64,000 nucleotides of DNA from Stromatinia cepivora (lineage: Eukaryota; Ascomycota; Leotiomycetes; Helotiales; Sclerotiniaceae), in contig RCTD01000006.1 of the NCBI GenBank assembly GCA_014898415.1, positions 992,001-1,056,000 on the forward strand. The letters run 5' to 3'. Shown in pieces: positions 59,985 to 64,000 of the stretch. How positions within the stretch are numbered: the first letter of the stretch is position 1; each line of letters begins with the position of its first letter. The translations under genes were made by a program, and so were the position numbers. The notes below the pieces were generated by a model, which had not been told where the DNA came from, ran no database searches, and was given only the letters and a program-made list of their open reading frames with translations.

Positions 59985-60974
59985 TATATTACAGGGGATA
60001 ATGCAATGAAGCATGTATGCTAGGCGCTTGACAGAAGGCTTTACATTCTTGCGGTGAGCAGGTCCCACGCATGCGCCAGAGTTCGAAAATACCACGCCGT
60101 AGAACGGCCACCTTTTTCTTCATCACAAGTATGATTATTACACGATACCACATTTTGAGGCTGGATGGAAGGATAGAACGTTATCATGGCCTATGAATTT
60201 ACAGTATATATCATTTATTACATCTATTACATCTATTGACTTGGTGTTCATTTGTTTGAGTTGAGTTGATGCTCTCGCCATTATCTCGACCGAAATTAAT
60301 CCATCTTTTTGCGACTCATATATCATCTCCATGCTTGGCTCTGAGATCTGATGGGAGTGGCTTCATGTGGAGTTCATTCTGTTCCGTGCTAGGATATATC
60401 AAGTTTCAAAATGTTCACAATTATAGCCGATGTCTACCACGCAACAATGTCAAGTATTTCAGTACACCAAGGAAAAGGAGGAAACAACTTACGCCTAATC
60501 TTGTTTGACTTCTGATGGCATTCGATCTTCTTAAGAACCGGAGATTGAACGAGCCATACCATGCCACCACATCTGGACTAATTTTCACGCAGAATTCATC
60601 GGCTGATGGAGAATGACTCGATTGGTTGCATTATGTCACGTCAACACAAGTATTTCGGACGCCTCGTTTCATATGTCATGTTTCCTCTCAACCAACTGAG
60701 CCATGTGCTATAGCGTTCGCAGCCCACGGTCAGACCAAGGGTTTTCCTTTGTGCACGGATGTCAAGTCTGTTCCCAGCTTCACCATCAATTTATAATTTC
60801 TATCCTGAGACCTAGTCTGGTTTATAATGAAACAAAGGCGCAAATTCGAAACAAGAAACTCCATGGAGGCATCAGCACAGGTATTGAGAGATTTTGATTT
60901 GCCACATGGCCGCCCTGAAAGTGGTGATACTGTCATGAGATTCTGTGAGAAAACTTTACTTTCAGAAAGTAAAG
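59985..60974. other. Intergenic between hydrolase and ABC transporter
   Basis: No gene is recognised in these 990 bases. The right part is presumably the ABC transporter promoter. A minus-strand frame at 60730-61083 overlaps the transporter start and looks like a shadow. Confidence 0.5.
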
Positions 60975-63900
60975 ATGGCAGGAAACAATGATAGCCCCTC
61001 ACCATCATCGGTAGAGACGTCAGATGTACCCTTATTGTCGGATGTGGACGTAGGCTTTGAGTATGACGAGAAACCAAAGTCATCGTTGAAAATTGGGATG
61101 GCGAAACGATCTAGCAGATTTCCTGGAGCTTCTTTGCAAACAGACGCTCTAATGAAAGAAATCCCGTCGCCACATAATGATAATTTCAATTCACCAACTT
61201 CACCAAAGCAATGGCCAGCTTCAGCGAAGGAGCCTTTGTTACTAGGAGAGGAGGATAGTCAAATAGACAATGGGAGTGATGGAGCTTTTGATGTTCAGCC
61301 GAAAACTAAGACACCTTACATCAGCGCAGAGTACAAGCTGGCGTTGTCTCATTTCAGGGTAAGTAGTGCTCTTACACTGGTTCTCACCGCATGACTAAAG
61401 TTTTCAACAGCGAATATTCTCTTACACTAACCGTAATGGCAAATTACTCCTACTTGCAGCAGGAGGTGCTTCAATATTCACCGGCATTACATTACCTCTC
61501 ATGAATGTCGTGTTTGGTAAGAGCTGCGATCCGACATTTATGTGGTGGCTCTCAGAAGTGCTAATTTTAATTATCTAGGTGAACTTGTTGGCGATTTCAG
61601 CAGATTTTATAATCCGGATTCTGATGAAACGAAGGAGATGTTCACTCAAGCTATTAATCAAAATGTGTAAGTGGCTCCATGTGTAAATATGAACGGGGTT
61701 AATACTAATGTGATGGTCTAGAATATATATGCTTTATTTGTTTCTGGGCAGGCTGCTCCTTGATTATGTCGCTGTTGTGAGTAAATATTAACCACCAATT
61801 CTCCATCAACATTTTAACACCCGTATAGTTGGGGTTCCGGATGGTAAGCATTCGAATATCCGCATCAATGCGAATAACATACCTCAATGCTCTTTTTCGC
61901 CAACCTATTTCGGTGCTTGATACCCTGCCATCAGGGCAAACAGCATCCATCATAACCATTACTGCTAATATTCTACAACTCGGCATCTCGGAAAAACTCT
62001 CCACATTTATTCAAAGCATGTCTTTAATCTTCTCGGCTTTGATAGTCGCATTTTACTATAATTGGCTGCTCACACTGGTGACCAGTACTGGGTTAATATT
62101 CATCATCGCGTTTTATTTATACACTATTCCCCGATTGGTAAAGATGCTGAAGCAAGTCGAGGAAGCTGATCAGGTGTCATCTTCTATTGCGAGTGAGGTG
62201 TTTAGTTCTATTAGGATGGTAGTTGCCTGTGAAGCGGAAGGGAAAATGGCAAAGAGATATGCTGCATGGGTGAAGGAATCTCGGCGGCGAGGTTTACTTA
62301 TGTCTCCTTTAGTCGCTGTTCAGCAAGCTCCTGGTATGTTTTCACTAAACTTGGCCACATTGAATGAACTGACCAGCCCTTAGTATTCTTTGCGATTCAT
62401 GCGTAGGTCCCCTTGTCATAGCTAATCTTACCTTCCGCTGATCGAGACACTAGTACGTTTGCGATGTCTTTTTGGTTCGCCATCAAATTGTACCTAGAAT
62501 CGGAAATTTCTAGCGTCTCAACTATAATTATGTTTGTCCCGTTAAAAAGTCACTTCCCTCGAATGCATGATACTAATGCCCTCTAGTGTCTTATCATCTA
62601 TAATGACTATTGTAATGTCTATCGGGGGTATAGCAGCTCCCATTACTGCCGCTGCACAAGCCGCTGGTGCTGCAGGTATACTCTTTAGTATCATTGATGC
62701 ACCACAGCCGAAGACAGACGGCGTAAAAGGCCATGAGGTCTCTTCAAGGGAAGATATCGTCCTTGAGAATGTCAATTTTGCATATCCTTTAAGACACGAT
62801 GTTAAGGTACTTGACAATCTCAATGTTCGATTTCCAGCTGGGAAATTAACCGCTATTGTCGGAGCATCTGGCTCGGGGAAGAGTACAATTGTCGGATTAA
62901 TTGAGAGGTGGTACGAGCTGGATGGAAACCTCACAGATAATGCACTTGTAAGTTTCAAGGCTTGATCGAATGTTCGAAAATTGTCACTGATCAATCACAA
63001 GACGCTTTTCTTCCGAAACGGTACAATCACTGTTGGTGGCCGAAAGCTTCATGAAATTGACTTGAAGTGGTGGAGGTCACAGATAGGACTTGTTCAGCAA
63101 GAACCATTCCTCTTCAATACTACTATCTACCGAAATGTGGAGTATGGTTTAATAGGTACTAAATGGGAACATGAAAGCTACGAAAAGAAGAGGAAGTTGG
63201 TGAGACGAGCTTGTAAAGAGGCCTTTGCAGATGAATTCATTAAGCGACTTCCCGAGGTAAGTTTTACCAACATATCTATGATTCAACTAATGTAAATGGT
63301 TCTAACTTCAACAGGGCTACAATACAATGGTAGGCGACTCTGGGATAAAACTCAGTGGTGGCCAACGACAAAGGTTGGCAATTGCGAGAAGTATTGTCAA
63401 GCAGCCGAAAATACTGATTCTTGACGAAGCAACGAGTGCTATTGATGTCAGGAGTGAGAGGATAGTTCAAGCTGCATTGGATAAAGTCTCAAAGAACCGA
63501 ACTACCATCACAATAGCTCATCGATTATCTACCGTCATCAAGGCAGACAATATTGTCGTCATGAAGAAAGGGCAAGTGGTACAACAGGGGACTCATGAAC
63601 AGCTGTTGAAAGATACCGAAGGTCCGTACTGGGCGCTCGCAAATGCCCAACAGCTAGGTAATGGTGATTTTCCAAGGAAGGGAGTCACTATGTCAAGCGA
63701 TCCAGAGAAACAGCATCTGGACTCGCCGACATTCGAGAGGATCAGTCTCAACCTTGGGGACGATTCATCTAGCTTGGAATCACTGACCCCAATGAAGAAA
63801 CGGAAAACTCCTCTAGGAAGCTTTATACTCTTTCTTTGGGAACAAAAGCCACGATGGATATGGTATATGATAATGTTTCTAAGCTCATTAGGCGCTGGTG

Positions 63901-64000
63901 CTTCATTTCCTTTACATGCATTTTTATTCGCCAAACTCATTTCGCTGTTTAATCTATGGGGTCAACTTCTTCAAGCCCAAACCAATTATTGGTGCCTCGT
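60975..64000 (+). CDS. ABC-B type multidrug exporter, cut by the window end
   Basis: Ten exons are visible (60975-61358, 61411-61516, 61579-61666, 61722-61776, 61829-62333, 62384-62402, 62454-62531, 62587-62947, 63002-63256, 63315-64000), all in frame; the last runs off the window. After about 115 hydrophilic residues, the first membrane domain follows. The first nucleotide-binding domain is complete: Walker [11 protein letters not shown]-loop VQQEPFLF, signature LSGGQRQR, Walker [13 protein letters not shown] and H-loop IAHRLST. A linker ([10 protein letters not shown]) leads into the second membrane domain ([18 protein letters not shown]). This is half one of a full-size TMD-NBD-TMD-NBD exporter of the P-glycoprotein/Mdr class, sitting in the plasma membrane. 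Such exporters often accompany polyketide clusters and remove the product; that link is inferred from position. Exon 6 is only 19 bases. The start at 60975 is the first ATG in frame. Confidence 0.9.

Noticed and set aside
60730..61083. Minus-strand open frame overlapping the ABC transporter start
   Set aside because: It is antisense to a clear coding exon and has no recognisable domain.
1..64000. CRISPR arrays, bacterial operons or rRNA genes
   Set aside because: None seen; the window is eukaryotic nuclear DNA with spliceosomal introns throughout.

Overview
This window is nuclear DNA from a filamentous ascomycete. The genes have short spliceosomal introns, mostly 50-70 bases, with GT-AG borders and CTAAC-like branch sites. 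They are separated by long, pyrimidine- and AT-rich spacers, and the set is typical of fungi: Ypt1, Abp2, a PMP47-type carrier, a GT69 mannosyltransferase, and a reducing polyketide synthase with a partner hydrolase. I infer a member of the Leotiomycetes (Botrytis/Sclerotinia type) from the overall style. That placement is inference, not something the sequence proves.

Layout, left half. A tiny four-exon CENP-W histone-fold gene (384-798) lies in front of a YAG7-like RGG protein (1556-3196). After a 3.6 kb spacer comes a large JmjN/JmjC/PHD histone demethylase (6788-11283), then a GMC oxidoreductase of the alcohol/methanol oxidase type (13382-15550) and a (NKQT)n-like minisatellite. The Rab GTPase ypt1 (16872-17906, minus) is divergent from a mitochondrial-type conserved protein whose single intron appears to be GC-AG (18491-19440). 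A five-exon RecQ helicase (19896-22500, minus) and a peroxisomal PMP47-type carrier (23141-24165, minus) follow. The carrier shares a divergent promoter with an Abp2-like ARS-binding protein (25021-27189).

Middle. A 337 bp MITE with 32 bp terminal inverted repeats sits at 28350-28686. An intron-containing tRNA-Ala(UGC) with unusual stems is at 29945-30050. Then come an old yellow enzyme (31113-32231, with a clear TATA box) and a GT69/CAP59 mannosyltransferase (33117-34792). About 8.9 kb follow in which I find no gene, ending at a bHLH-zipper transcription factor (43715-45390). A multi-pass low-temperature-requirement-A-like membrane protein lies on the minus strand (47011-49248). Its stop codon is embedded in a telomere-like, G-quadruplex-capable repeat.

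Right end. The most interesting unit is a small secondary-metabolism locus: a highly reducing PKS (50143-57450, minus; KS-AT-DH-ER-KR-ACP, no C-methyltransferase or releasing domain), a divergently transcribed FSH1/LovG-type serine hydrolase (59023-59984), and an ABC-B multidrug-type exporter that runs off the window (60975-64000+). The natural reading is that the PKS builds a reduced chain, the hydrolase releases it, and the transporter exports it. The shared PKS/hydrolase promoter carries an exact 15 bp tandem triplication, each unit holding an ATTGG (inverted CCAAT) box. The PKS dehydratase and enoylreductase motifs depart from consensus. No pathway transcription factor or tailoring oxidase is visible, so the locus may continue to the right.

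All gene models were spliced by hand, with reading frame checked across every junction. Homology statements come from recognising motifs, not from searches.
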